DNA from: Pseudomonadota bacterium
GTDB lineage: Bacteria > Desulfobacterota > Desulfovibrionia > Desulfovibrionales > Desulfomicrobiaceae
Direction: 5' to 3'
DNA length: 64,000 bases
Assembly: GCA_023393525.1 (NCBI GenBank)
Contig: JAEWKZ010000022.1
Span: 1 to 64,000 of the forward strand
Shown: positions 47,234-56,275 of the stretch, piece by piece
Layout: each line of letters begins with the position of its first letter
Position numbering within the stretch: position 1 is the first letter of the stretch
Notes under the pieces: model-generated
What the model was told of the DNA's origin: nothing
Seen by the model: only the letters and a program-made list of their open reading frames with translations
Databases searched by the model: none
Translations under genes and position numbers: made by a program

Positions 47234-50200
47234 ATGAGCGCAGGCCGTTTTCTACAGCACCAGCTCAAGTTGGCTAGGCTCGCACCGGACGACGTGCCCG
47301 AAAGCCTCGGGCCGCTCATGAACCTCATCGAAGATGCCTACCGGCAGTTCGACGTGGAAAAGGAAGCGCTGGAAAAGGCCCTGCGGACCTGCTCCGCCGA
47401 ACTCGCGCAGCGCAACGAGCTGATGAGGGCCGTGTTCATGGCCTTGCCGGACGTCTTTTTGTGGATCACCCGCGACGGCATGATACAGGATTGCCGTGGC
47501 GGTCTCGCCGCCCTTTTCGGGCGGAATCCGCAAAGCGTCATCACGAAGAACCTGGCCGAATTCCCCGACATCGCAGATCCGGAGGCTTTCGCCCTGGCCA
47601 TGCGCATGCTGGAGGAAACCTCTTTTTTCCAGGCCGAGTACTCCATTCACCGCGCAGGCCGAAGCGGGCACTACGAAGCCCGCTTCGCCAACCTCAACGC
47701 CGATCTGGTTCTTGTCCTGCTGCGGGACATTTCCGACCGCGCCCTGGCCGAGCAGGCCTTGCGCGGGACGCAGCAACGACTTGACCACATCATCGAGTTC
47801 CTTCCCGACGCCACGCTGGTGGTCGACAACGAGCACCGCGTCATTGCCTGGAACAGGGCCATCGAAGGCATGACCGGCCTGCCCAAGGAGGAGATCCTGG
47901 GCAAATCGGGATACGAGTACGGCACGCCCTTCTACGGCCATCCGCGCCCCATCCTGCTCGACTACATCGGCAAGGATCCCAGCCGCGACTATCCCATGTT
48001 CGAGCCCGCGCACAACAACCTCGAAGGGCTGGCCACGGAAATCTTCGTCCCGGCCCTCTACGGGGGCAGGGGAGCATACGTCTGGGCCAAGGCATCAGCC
48101 CTCTTCGACCAGGACGGCAACGTCACCGGCGCCATCCAGACCATACGGGACATCACCGACAAGAAACTCACCGAGATAAGCACCCGGGTCCTTTATCTGG
48201 TCTCCACGGCGGCCAGCACGCCGCTGGGCGACAAGGAGCTTTTCGACAAGGTCTTCGGCGTTTTGACCGAGCATTTGCAGGTGCGGATCATGTACGTCTC
48301 TCTGCTGAACGCGGACGGATCGACCACCACCTTTCCGTATTTCAACAGGCAGGCGCTGGCCAGGCACGAGACGCTGAAACACCTGGCCCTGCTCTCCTCC
48401 CAGGCCCGGACGGCTCCGGCCCCTCTGCTTCAAAACGCCAGGCCCGAGGGGCTGGAGCATGACGAGGCGCAACCCGCTCAGTGGTTCGCGTCCCCCCTGC
48501 GCTACGGAGACCAGATTCTTGGCTCCGTGGTCATTTCATTCACCGGCGACAACCGGTGCTGCGTTCCGGGGGACACCCACGTGCTGGCGTCGGTGGCCGA
48601 CCATCTGGCGCTGGCCATTTCCCGCAACGCGACGGAAAAGGCCCTGCGCCAAAGCGAAAAAAAACACCGCGCCATTTTCGAAAACGCCACGGAAGGAATC
48701 TTCCAGATTTCCCTCGATCACGACCTCATGAGCGCCAACCCCGCCATGGCGAGCATCTTCGGATACGCCGGAGTGGAAGACCTCATGACCGACGGTCATG
48801 GCTTTCTGCAGCGCGTCATATCCTCCGACGACCGGGTCAGGCTTTTAAGCCAGGCCCTGCAACTCGGCGTTGCCCGCAACGTCGAGCTCGACGCCTTGAA
48901 GGCGGACGGCACGAAAACCTGGATTTCGATGAACGTGCGCACCGTGAAACGCGCCGACGGATGCATCAGCCATCTCGAAGGCTCCGTGCGCGACGTTTCC
49001 ATGCGCAAAAAGGCCGAGCGCAAGCTCGCTGTTCAGAAAGGCCTCTTCCAGCAACTTTTCGACAACTCGCCGCTGGGCATCCTTCTCTTGGGCAAGGACG
49101 GCGCGCCCATGGACATCAATCCGAGCTTCACCAGCCTGTTCGGATACACCAAAAGCGATCTGCACTCGCTCTTTGAAATGCTGCTGCACCCCGACAGCCT
49201 GGATGAAAGCTTCGCCTTCATCTCCACCGTGCTGAGCGGAACATCGGTCAGCACGGAAACCCGGCGCAGGACCAAGGACGGCCGCGTGATCCCCGTATCC
49301 ATGCTCGGCTACCCCTACGAACTCGACGGCACGATCTCCGGCGCGTTCTTCATCTTCAGCGACATTTCCGAGCGCAAGAACTACGAGGCGCAGCTGACCA
49401 GGCAGGCCCTGCGCGACAACCTGACGGGGCTACCCAACCGGGTGCTGTTCATGGACCGCCTGAACCGGGCCATGACCCGGCAGCAACGCAACCGCGAATA
49501 CCGTTTTGCCGTGCTCATGATCGACCTGGACAGCTTCAAGCGGGTCAACGACACCCTTGGCCACCAGGCGGGCGATCATCTGTTGCAGGAAGTGGCCTCG
49601 CGCCTGAGCCACTGCCTGCGCAACGTGGACACCGTGGCCCGCATGGGCGGGGACGAGTTCGCCGTGCTGCTGGAGGATTTCCAGAGCAACCAGGAGGCCA
49701 TCGCAATCACGCGCCGGATGCTCGAGGCCATCCGCCACCCCCTCATGATCCTGGATCAGGAGGTGCAGGTCAGCGCCTCGGTCGGCGTGGTGCTGCAAAC
49801 CGAGCGCTACACCTCGCCCAACGACCTGCTGCGCGATGCCGACATCAGCATGTACAGGTCCAAGGAGTTGGGCAAGAACCAGTTCAAGGTCTTCAGCAAG
49901 AGCATGTACGAGCATGTCGTGCAGACCGTGAAGCTCGAAAACGACCTGCGACACGCCCTGGCCGGAAACGAATTCGAACTCTTCTTTCAGCCCATATACA
50001 CCCTGGCCGCGCAGCGCCTGCAAGGATTCGAGGCCCTGATCCGCTGGAACCACCCCCAGCGCGGGCATCTCCCGCCCGGAGCCTTCATCCCCGTGGCCGA
50101 AGAGACCGGCCTGATCACCGAAATCGGCAAATGGGTCATGCTGCGCGGATGCAGGGTCCTGGCCGGGTGGCACGAGCGCTTTCCCGGGCTCGATCTGGAC

Positions 50201-50710
50201 CTTTCCCTGAACCTCTCGCCCAAAGATCTGCTCCAGGCCTCTCTCATCCCCGTCCTCACCGACCTGCTCCAGGAAACCGGACTCAAGGCCCGGCACATCA
50301 AGCTCGAAATCACGGAAACGGCGGTCATGGACAACCCCGAGCAGGCCACGTCCCGGCTGGAACGGTTGCAGAGAATGGGCTTCCAGATCGCCATGGACGA
50401 TTTCGGCACGGGCTACTCGTCCCTGTCCTACCTGCAACGCCTGCCCCTGGACATCCTCAAGATCGACCGCTCTTTCGTGCAGACCATGCTCGAAAACCCC
50501 AACAACCTGGAAATCATCAAGGCCATCGTCGGACTTGGAAAAATCCTCGACCTGCGCATCGTGGCCGAAGGGGTGGAAACGCGGGAACAGTTCGACGCAT
50601 TGCGGGAACTCGGCTGCGATCTGGCGCAGGGTTTTTTCCTGGGCAAGCCCATGCCCGAGGAGCAGGCAGAGCAGCTCATCACCGCCGCCGGCGCCGACCC
50701 CGCGACATGA
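47234..50710 (+). CDS. PAS-rich diguanylate cyclase/phosphodiesterase (GGDEF-EAL)
   Basis: Soluble 1158-residue protein of cyclic di-GMP metabolism. Order: helical N-terminus, PAS (about 60-160), PAS (about 180-315), GAF (about 325-470), two PAS domains (about 475-590 and 605-720), GGDEF (about 735-890) and EAL (about 905-1150). The cyclase motif is an intact GGDEF (805-809), and the RxxD inhibitory I-site (RNVD) lies five residues before it. The EAL domain starts EALIRW (933) and keeps NLSPKDLL, EITET and MDDFGTGYSSLSYL. Both activities could be present. The start follows GAGG at 47234; an upstream frame extension within the HD-GYP gene is spurious. The stop overlaps the UPF0280 start (ATGA). 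Confidence 0.92.
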   Translation: MSAGRFLQHQLKLARLAPDDVPESLGPLMNLIEDAYRQFDVEKEALEKALRTCSAELAQRNELMRAVFMALPDVFLWITRDGMIQDCRGGLAALFGRNPQSVITKNLAEFPDIADPEAFALAMRMLEETSFFQAEYSIHRAGRSGHYEARFANLNADLVLVLLRDISDRALAEQALRGTQQRLDHIIEFLPDATLVVDNEHRVIAWNRAIEGMTGLPKEEILGKSGYEYGTPFYGHPRPILLDYIGKDPSRDYPMFEPAHNNLEGLATEIFVPALYGGRGAYVWAKASALFDQDGNVTGAIQTIRDITDKKLTEISTRVLYLVSTAASTPLGDKELFDKVFGVLTEHLQVRIMYVSLLNADGSTTTFPYFNRQALARHETLKHLALLSSQARTAPAPLLQNARPEGLEHDEAQPAQWFASPLRYGDQILGSVVISFTGDNRCCVPGDTHVLASVADHLALAISRNATEKALRQSEKKHRAIFENATEGIFQISLDHDLMSANPAMASIFGYAGVEDLMTDGHGFLQRVISSDDRVRLLSQALQLGVARNVELDALKADGTKTWISMNVRTVKRADGCISHLEGSVRDVSMRKKAERKLAVQKGLFQQLFDNSPLGILLLGKDGAPMDINPSFTSLFGYTKSDLHSLFEMLLHPDSLDESFAFISTVLSGTSVSTETRRRTKDGRVIPVSMLGYPYELDGTISGAFFIFSDISERKNYEAQLTRQALRDNLTGLPNRVLFMDRLNRAMTRQQRNREYRFAVLMIDLDSFKRVNDTLGHQAGDHLLQEVASRLSHCLRNVDTVARMGGDEFAVLLEDFQSNQEAIAITRRMLEAIRHPLMILDQEVQVSASVGVVLQTERYTSPNDLLRDADISMYRSKELGKNQFKVFSKSMYEHVVQTVKLENDLRHALAGNEFELFFQPIYTLAAQRLQGFEALIRWNHPQRGHLPPGAFIPVAEETGLITEIGKWVMLRGCRVLAGWHERFPGLDLDLSLNLSPKDLLQASLIPVLTDLLQETGLKARHIKLEITETAVMDNPEQATSRLERLQRMGFQIAMDDFGTGYSSLSYLQRLPLDILKIDRSFVQTMLENPNNLEIIKAIVGLGKILDLRIVAEGVETREQFDALRELGCDLAQGFFLGKPMPEEQAEQLITAAGADPAT

Positions 50711-51447
50711 CCCGGCCCGTCCACCGGTCCCCGTTTCGCGCCTACCGCGCCGCCCGTAACGACGATCTCGTTTCTTTTCAGCTGGTCGTCGAGGAAACGG
50801 ACCTGTGGGTCGCGGCGCGGGAAGACATCGGTCTTCTCATGGCCGACCATGCCCGTTTCCTGCGCGGACAAATCAAGACATACGCGACTCTTCACCCCGA
50901 ATTTCTGACCTCCCTCCAACCCCTGGAGGCCTCCTCCCACGATCCGGAGATCATCCGCCGCATGTGCCGGGCCGGGCGGCTGACCGGCGTCGGACCCATG
51001 GCGGCCGTGGCCGGGACCATGGCCCAGATGCTGGGTGAATTCTTCCGGGAGCGCTCGCCGGACCTGTTGATCGAAAACGGCGGCGACACCTGGCTGTGCT
51101 CCACCAGGGAGCGGAACATCGGCATCCTGAACATGCCGGATCAGACCGTGCGCCTCTGCGTGCCGGTGGCGGCCAGCGAATTCCCGTGCTCCTTCTGCGC
51201 CTCCTCGGCCACGATCGGACACTCGCTGAGCTTCGGCAGGGCCGACCTCGTCGTGGTCAGGTCCCGGGACGCCTCCCTGGCCGATGCCGCGGCCACGGCC
51301 CTGGCCAACGCCCTGACCGGAGCGGGGGCCATGGACGCTGTCCTGGCCCAGGCCCAGGCATGGGAACCTCTGGGCATCGACGGCGTCTTCACGCAGTGCG
51401 AAGGCAAAATCGGCGTGTGGGGAAAAATGCAACTGACCGTGATTTAA
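50707..51447 (+). CDS. UPF0280 family protein
   Basis: 246-residue protein matching UPF0280, an ApbE-fold related family of unknown function. Typical stretches: FRAYRAARNDDLVSFQLVVEETDLW (cited in part), GPMAAVAGTMAQMLGEFF (about 97-114), LIENGGDTWL (about 120) and the conserved FPCSFCASSATIGHSLSFG. The GGD/TW and GPMAAVAG motifs resemble the FAD/Mg2+ site of ApbE flavin transferases, so a flavinylation-related role is possible but unproven. Its ATG overlaps the stop of the GGDEF-EAL gene. Confidence 0.85.
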   Translation: MTRPVHRSPFRAYRAARNDDLVSFQLVVEETDLWVAAREDIGLLMADHARFLRGQIKTYATLHPEFLTSLQPLEASSHDPEIIRRMCRAGRLTGVGPMAAVAGTMAQMLGEFFRERSPDLLIENGGDTWLCSTRERNIGILNMPDQTVRLCVPVAASEFPCSFCASSATIGHSLSFGRADLVVVRSRDASLADAAATALANALTGAGAMDAVLAQAQAWEPLGIDGVFTQCEGKIGVWGKMQLTVI

Positions 51448-51470
51448 GACCCGAAAAATCATTTTGAATC

Positions 51471-51499
51471 TGGACAGCCCCGGCCTTCGGGCTTATATA
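51471..51499 (+). promoter_or_regulatory. Probable sigma-70 promoter of the RNA at 51506
   Basis: TGGACA (51471-51476, five of six to TTGACA) and TATATA (51494-51499) are separated by 17 bp. Transcription would start near 51506. Confidence 0.65.
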
Positions 51500-51505
51500 G
51501 GAATC

Positions 51506-51778
51506 AAAGCCTGTTCGTGTTTAAACCTCAACGGAGGGAAGACCATTGGGCCATTCTAAACGTCGGGCAAGAGGCTGAGGTAGCGTCGCGAAAGAGGCCC
51601 GAAGAGCCGGGGACAAACACCCAAAAGCCCGGGCAAACCAGACGGAGAGACCGTCACCAAACGCTACGGAAAGAAGTTTTCAAAGTTCGGAAACCATCAA
51701 AATCAGACCTGGAAACGATTACAGTAAAATGCCTTGAAACGACTCGCCCCGCTTCACCACGAAGCGGGGCGTTTTTTG
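51506..51778 (+). ncRNA. Candidate structured RNA or leader, about 270 nt
   Basis: The stretch between the UPF0280 gene and ydbH has its own promoter and ends in a strong terminator, with no ribosome site for the short open frame inside. Local hairpins are visible: CCTC/GAGG with loop AACG (51526-51537), CGGGC/GCCCG (51573-51602), and GACGG/CCGTC (51640-51654) flanked by purine-rich strands. The piece GGGCAAACC (51630-51638) before the last hairpin and CAAACGCTACGG after it resemble, but do not match, the cyclic di-GMP-I riboswitch core. It could be an independent small RNA or a terminator-controlled leader of ydbH. Known RNAs (6S, SRP, RNase P, tmRNA) are not matched. Confidence 0.55.
51745..51777 (+). 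terminator. Rho-independent terminator ending the candidate RNA
   Basis: CGCCCCGCTTC and GAAGCGGGGCG form a perfect 11-bp stem around ACCAC, followed by six T. It lies 68 bp before the ydbH start. Confidence 0.95.
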
Positions 51779-51845
51779 TCCCTGCGCCGCGATGCGAATC
51801 AATCGCGGCCTTTGCCTTTGGCCGGACCTTTGCTAGACAGGAGTC

Positions 51846-54512
51846 ATGTCCACCGCCACGCATTCCGGGCCGGGCAAAGAAGACCCGTCCGACCACTCCC
51901 GAAGACCGCCGGGCCGCCATTTCCTCCGGGGACTGACGGTCTTTCTGTCGCTTTTGTGCCTTGTCCTGGCCGGACTGTGGATTGCGCTGCCCAAACTCGC
52001 CCAGACCCTTCTCGTGCCCGCTCTGGCCCAGGCCCTGAACGCTCCGGACTTGCGCGTGGACGTTCGGCGAATGGATTTTTCCGGACTGGATCTGGGCGAG
52101 ATCACCCTGTCCGGCGAGGATGGCCAAAAAATCCGGGCCGTGCTCGTCGACTGGAGCCTGTCAGGCCTGTTGCGGGGACGCATCGACGCGATCAGAATTT
52201 ACGGACTTGCGATTTCGGTCCGGAAAAATGCCGGAAGATGGGAGGTTCCCGGTCTGCCCGCGACCCGGAAGCAGCCCGCCGCAAACAGTTCCCCAGCGTT
52301 CGTCCCGCGCATAGACGAGATATACGCGGATGCCTTGGTCAGTCTAGACAATGACGGCTCGCGGCTTTCACTCCCCTTCTCGCTTCGGGGCGGCCTCGAC
52401 GGACAGGCCCGTCTGCTGCTGGATGCGGACACCTCCCTGGCCGGGCAGAGCTTGAGCCTGAGCATCCACGCGGACCTGCGCCAAAACGATTTCCGCCTGG
52501 CCTGCGCTCTTCCCCCGTCGTCCCTGGCCGCGCTGGCCAGCCTGCTCCCGGACGACGTTCCCCCCCTTTCGGGCACGCTGCGAGCCGCCCTCGATGCGGC
52601 GCTGCCACCGGGCGGCGCTCCGCGCGTGGAAGGTGAACTCGGCCTGGAGGCCCTGCGGATCGCCTTCGGCGGCATGACACTGTCCCAGGAGGGCAACGCC
52701 ACGGCCAGGGCCGCCTGGGACGAAGGCCCGCGCCTGAGCCTGTCTCCGCTCAGTCTGGCCGCGCCCGCGTCCCTGATCGCCAGCGTGACCGACATCACGG
52801 CCGACCTTGACGCCATGGCCTTCGGCTGCGCCTGGGACATCCGGCTTGCGACCCTGCCGGGCATCGACCTGCCCGCTCCGCTGCGACTCTCCGGGCGTAG
52901 CCGGGTTTGGTCCGCGGAGTCCGGCTGGAGCATGCGCACCGAGGCGGAACTTGACGCTCTCGAAGCCCGGCCCCGTGAAATCCCGGACCTTGTCCTCGCC
53001 CTGGATAAAAGCGTCCTGCGCATCGACGCCGCCACCAACGCCACAGGCGCGACCACCGACGGAACCCTGACCCTGGGCCGTCTGCGCCTGCATCGCAAAC
53101 CCGCGAGCGCGACCCTCTCGGGTCTGGTCCTGACCTGGAAAGCGGCTCAGGACCCGAAACTGCGGGGAACGGCAAGCATTTCCGGAGCCCGTCTGGAAGC
53201 GGGGCAGCCAGGTCTCGCCCTTGCCGCGACCCGCCTGGACGGCCAGTGCGACTTCGCCATGGACGAACAAATACGCCTCAACGGGACCATAAACGCCAAC
53301 GCCCGCGCAAACAGCGCTGACGCCGCCGCATGGCTGTCCCTGCGCCTGCCCCTGGCCTGGCCCGACCCGGCGGCAAAGGCGGGCAGCATGAACCTCGACC
53401 TGAACTGGAAGGGTAAGGGGCTGGCAAAAATTTCATCCACGATCGCGCAAGATTTGCATGGCGCGCGCCTCGACGGAACGCTTTCGATCCTGCCGGTGGC
53501 GGTCCGCGCACGCATGAAGGGGCGCGTCGACGTCCGGGACATTTCGCAAACCCGCCTCGAATTCAAAGCCGGTCAGACTCTCACCCTGCCCGGCAATCTG
53601 AAAGCCTTCGTCCCGGCGCTTTCCGACCTGTCCGGCAGCGCCCGCCTGGACGCGAGCGCGCGTCTGGACATGAGCCGGGGCCACCCCAGGGTTCCGGTCA
53701 GCATGAACATAGGCGCCCTCTCCCTGACGCACGCCGAAAGCGAGACGGCGCTACAGGGCGGCAACGTCGAACTGGCCTTCTCCAATCTGCTGGACATGCG
53801 CTCCGACCCGGACGGACGCCTGAACTTCGACCGCCTGCAGCTGGGCACCATCATCCTTGAACAGGGCGACATCCATTTCCAGATCGAGGCCCTGCACAGC
53901 ATCCTGGTCGAGGGGTGCCGCTTTGACTGGGCCGGAGGCCGCATCGGCAGCCAGGCTTTCCGGATCAATCCGAGCGTGGAGGACTACACCGTCGAGCTGT
54001 ATTGCGACCGGGTACAGATGGCCCAGGCCCTGGAACAGTTCGGCATGACCCAGGCCCAGGGCGGAGGCACCGCCAACGGCCGCATTCCGGTGCATTACGC
54101 GGACGGAAACCTGTCCTTCGACAACGGCTTTCTGTATTCCACTCCGGGCGAAAAAGGCGTACTCAAAATAAAGGGCACGGAGGTTCTGACGGCGGGCATC
54201 CCTCCGGACACGCCGCAATACGGGCAGCTGGATCTGGCCGCGGAAGCCCTGAAGGACTTTTCCTACGACTGGGCCAGAATCCGCCTGAACACCAAGGACA
54301 GGGAACTTGTCGTGTCCCTGGAACTTGACGGCAAGCCCGAAAAGCCGCTGCCTTTCACCTATGATCGAGACATCGGCGGCTTCGCCCGGGTCAGCGCATC
54401 CTCGCCGGGTTCGGTATTCCAGGGCATCCGCCTGGACGTGAATTTCCGCCTACCGCTGGATCAACTCTTGCAATACAGACAACTCCTGGAACTGATGAAA
54501 AACGGAGGTTAA
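51846..54512 (+). CDS. ydbH: YdbH-like AsmA-superfamily intermembrane lipid transport protein
   Basis: 888-residue, membrane-anchored beta-rich protein: cytoplasmic N-terminus (1-25), one TM helix (about 28-48, LTVFLSLLCLVLAGLWIAL), then a long periplasmic domain of repeating beta segments. The C-terminal part (about 700-888, LQLGTIILEQGDIHFQIEAL and MAQALEQFGMTQAQGGGTANG) fits the dicarboxylate-transport/YdbH domain. YdbH belongs to the TamB/YhdP group thought to bridge inner and outer membranes for phospholipid movement in E. coli. The length equals E. coli YdbH (about 880). AGGAG precedes the ATG. ynbE and ydbL homologues follow immediately, as in enterobacteria. Confidence 0.85.
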   Translation: MSTATHSGPGKEDPSDHSRRPPGRHFLRGLTVFLSLLCLVLAGLWIALPKLAQTLLVPALAQALNAPDLRVDVRRMDFSGLDLGEITLSGEDGQKIRAVLVDWSLSGLLRGRIDAIRIYGLAISVRKNAGRWEVPGLPATRKQPAANSSPAFVPRIDEIYADALVSLDNDGSRLSLPFSLRGGLDGQARLLLDADTSLAGQSLSLSIHADLRQNDFRLACALPPSSLAALASLLPDDVPPLSGTLRAALDAALPPGGAPRVEGELGLEALRIAFGGMTLSQEGNATARAAWDEGPRLSLSPLSLAAPASLIASVTDITADLDAMAFGCAWDIRLATLPGIDLPAPLRLSGRSRVWSAESGWSMRTEAELDALEARPREIPDLVLALDKSVLRIDAATNATGATTDGTLTLGRLRLHRKPASATLSGLVLTWKAAQDPKLRGTASISGARLEAGQPGLALAATRLDGQCDFAMDEQIRLNGTINANARANSADAAAWLSLRLPLAWPDPAAKAGSMNLDLNWKGKGLAKISSTIAQDLHGARLDGTLSILPVAVRARMKGRVDVRDISQTRLEFKAGQTLTLPGNLKAFVPALSDLSGSARLDASARLDMSRGHPRVPVSMNIGALSLTHAESETALQGGNVELAFSNLLDMRSDPDGRLNFDRLQLGTIILEQGDIHFQIEALHSILVEGCRFDWAGGRIGSQAFRINPSVEDYTVELYCDRVQMAQALEQFGMTQAQGGGTANGRIPVHYADGNLSFDNGFLYSTPGEKGVLKIKGTEVLTAGIPPDTPQYGQLDLAAEALKDFSYDWARIRLNTKDRELVVSLELDGKPEKPLPFTYDRDIGGFARVSASSPGSVFQGIRLDVNFRLPLDQLLQYRQLLELMKNGG

Positions 54513-54513
54513 C

Positions 54514-54714
54514 GTGCGAATTCCCTTAATGGCCCTGGCCGCGACGCTGCTCCTGCAAGGTGCCTGCAGCACCCGCCACGAGGTGCAGATGGCGCCGGTG
54601 GAGGTCAAACCCATCCACATCACCATCGACGTCAACGTCCGGGTCCAAAAGGACCTGGAAGACTTCTTCGGCGACATCGACAAGGCCGATCAGAACCTGA
54701 ACCAAAGCAACTGA
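54514..54714 (+). CDS. ynbE: YnbE-family lipoprotein
   Basis: 66-residue lipoprotein with a GTG start; GGAGG lies 6 bp upstream and the codon is 1 bp after the ydbH stop. Signal MRIPLMALAATLLLQGAC ends in the lipobox with C18. The mature part HEVQMAPVEVKPIHITIDVN and VRVQKDLEDFFGDID fits YnbE, which partners YdbH and is proposed to extend its lipid groove at the outer membrane. The GTG start and small size make it easy to miss. Confidence 0.88.
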   Translation: MRIPLMALAATLLLQGACSTRHEVQMAPVEVKPIHITIDVNVRVQKDLEDFFGDIDKADQNLNQSN

Positions 54715-54725
54715 CGGAGCATCAT

Positions 54726-55097
54726 ATGCGCACCATGAAACACCCCCTTTTGATCCTGACGACCCTTTTCTTCGCCATGTTCTGCGCGCAGGTCGTATTC
54801 GCCGACGGCATCAAGGACCGGATGCTCGCGCGGCTGCCCGTTATCAACGAACTCAAGGCCCAGGGGCTGGTCGGCGAGAACAACCAGGGATTCCTGGAAT
54901 TCCGCAGCGGAAAAAAACCCAACGCGGACGTGATAAACGCCGAGAACACGGACCGCCAGGCCGTCTACAAGGCCATCGCCGCCCGCCAGAAAACGACCCC
55001 CGCCTTTGTCGGACAAACCCGCGCCGCGCAGATAGCCGAAAAGGAATCCCCAGGCACCTGGATTCAAGCCGCGGACGGAACCTGGAAAAAGAAATAG
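54726..55097 (+). CDS. ydbL: YdbL-family (DUF1318) exported protein
   Basis: 123-residue periplasmic protein: signal peptide (1-26, LLILTTLFFAMFCAQVVFA-DG) followed by a DUF1318 domain containing KDRMLARLPVINELKAQGLVG, GENNQGFLEFRSG and NAENTDRQAVYKAIAARQ. It is the third member of the ydbH-ynbE-ydbL operon, 11 bp after ynbE. YdbL may chaperone or control YdbH-YnbE assembly (from E. coli work, as I recall it). Confidence 0.88.
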   Translation: MRTMKHPLLILTTLFFAMFCAQVVFADGIKDRMLARLPVINELKAQGLVGENNQGFLEFRSGKKPNADVINAENTDRQAVYKAIAARQKTTPAFVGQTRAAQIAEKESPGTWIQAADGTWKKK

Positions 55098-55120
55098 ACG
55101 AGGGAAGAACGGGGGAATAA

Positions 55121-55213
55121 ACTGTAATGGACGATCACGGACTGGCACGGGCATAGCCGGAGCGTGCAGTCCATGTTTGTCCATTTCGTCCATTACAGTC
55201 CATCCCTGTCCAT
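55121..55213. repeat. Phased GTCCAT repeats inside a long inverted repeat
   Basis: Five copies of GTCCAT start at 55169, 55179, 55188, 55198 and 55208, each 9-10 bp apart, one helical turn. The same region forms a long hairpin: ACTGTAATGGAC (55121-55132) is the exact reverse complement of GTCCATTACAGT (55188-55199), and GGACTG-CACG / CGTGCAGTCC pair inside it. The rest of the 224-bp gap before the EamA gene shows nothing else. Confidence 0.85.
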
Positions 55214-55321
55214 TCCCCCCTCCCCTTCCTCCCCCGCCTTGACGCGCTGAAAACCGGCCGGTACAGGCTGCCGCTGGGTCGCGGGCATTTCCGCCGGCGG
55301 CCGTCTCAACCAGGACCTGCC

Positions 55322-56197
55322 ATGAACTCCCGAACCGCTCGCGCCAACCTTTTCCTCCTGCTGACCGCCCTGATCTGGGGCGCGGCCTTCGTGGCGCAGC
55401 GCATGGGCATGGACCACATGGGCCCCCTGACCTTCAACGCCGTCCGCTTCGCGCTGGGAGCGCTGGCCCTTTTGCCCCTGATCGCCTGGATGGACAAAAA
55501 ACGCACCAGCGCGGCTCCGCCGCTGTCCGTCCTGGTCCGGGGCGGCGTCCTCATCGGCGGCGCCCTGTTTCTGGGCGCCTGGCTGCAACAGTTCGGACTG
55601 TGCTACACCACGGCGGGCAAGGCGGGCTTCATCACCGGGCTGTACGTGGTCTTCGTGCCTCTGATCGGCATCTTTCTCGGACAGCGCTACGGCCTTGGCA
55701 CCTGGGCCGGCGCGGGACTGGCCATCGCGGGCATGTACCTCCTGAGCGTGACCGGGAGCATGAGCATGGACAAGGGGGACGCGCTGGTCCTCATGTCCGC
55801 GTTCTTCTGGGGCGCGCACGTGATCCTCATCGGCAAGCTGACCTGCGGCCTGGCCGCCGTGGACGCCATCAAGCTGGCCGCCGTGCAGTTCGCCTTTTGC
55901 AGCCTGGTCAGCATGGCCGGAGCCGCCGTGTTCGAGGACATCACCCTGTCCGGCCTGTGGGCCGGCATCATCCCCATCCTCTACGGCGGACTGATGAGCG
56001 TGGGCGTGGCCTACACCCTGCAAGTCGTGGCCCAGCGCGATGCCCGCCCGGCTCCGGCGGCCATCATCCTGAGCCTTGAAGCGGTCTTCGCCGCCGTGGC
56101 TGGCTGGATGCTGCTGGGCGAAACCCTCACCGCCCAGGCCCTTGTCGGCTGCGCGCTCATGCTCGCCGGCATGATCTGGTCCCAGGCCAGGCCCTGA
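55322..56197 (+). CDS. EamA/DMT-family transporter
   Basis: Inner-membrane drug/metabolite transporter of 291 residues with ten predicted helices in two EamA repeats (about 5-140 and 150-288). The family motif LLTALIWGAAFVAQRMGMDH starts near residue 12, and the second repeat begins near DKGDALVLMSAFFWGAHVIL. Substrates of this family (amino acids, nucleotide precursors, thiols) cannot be read from the sequence. AGGAC precedes the ATG. The gene converges on the Hdr operon with a shared terminator between. Confidence 0.9.
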   Translation: MNSRTARANLFLLLTALIWGAAFVAQRMGMDHMGPLTFNAVRFALGALALLPLIAWMDKKRTSAAPPLSVLVRGGVLIGGALFLGAWLQQFGLCYTTAGKAGFITGLYVVFVPLIGIFLGQRYGLGTWAGAGLAIAGMYLLSVTGSMSMDKGDALVLMSAFFWGAHVILIGKLTCGLAAVDAIKLAAVQFAFCSLVSMAGAAVFEDITLSGLWAGIIPILYGGLMSVGVAYTLQVVAQRDARPAPAAIILSLEAVFAAVAGWMLLGETLTAQALVGCALMLAGMIWSQARP

Positions 56198-56218
56198 CCC
56201 GGACAACGCCCCACGAAC

Positions 56219-56252
56219 AAGCGGCCGCCTCCCCCGCGGGAAACGGCCGCTT
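56219..56252. terminator. Bidirectional terminator between EamA and the Hdr operon
   Basis: AAGCGGCCG (56219-56227) and CGGCCGCTT (56244-56252) pair perfectly around a 16-nt loop. Short A/T runs on both sides are weak, but the position between convergent genes fits. Confidence 0.65.
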
Positions 56253-56275
56253 CGATCTTTGCAGGGCGCCCCTTC

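Noticed and set aside
51618..51672. True cyclic di-GMP-I riboswitch
   Set aside because: GGGCAAACC is present, but the upstream CGCAC and downstream GACGCAAAGC elements are not; kept only as a weak resemblance.
51517..51936. 139-codon open frame inside the candidate RNA and over the ydbH start
   Set aside because: No ribosome site, runs through a strong terminator and overlaps ydbH out of frame; composition is Arg/Pro-rich noise.
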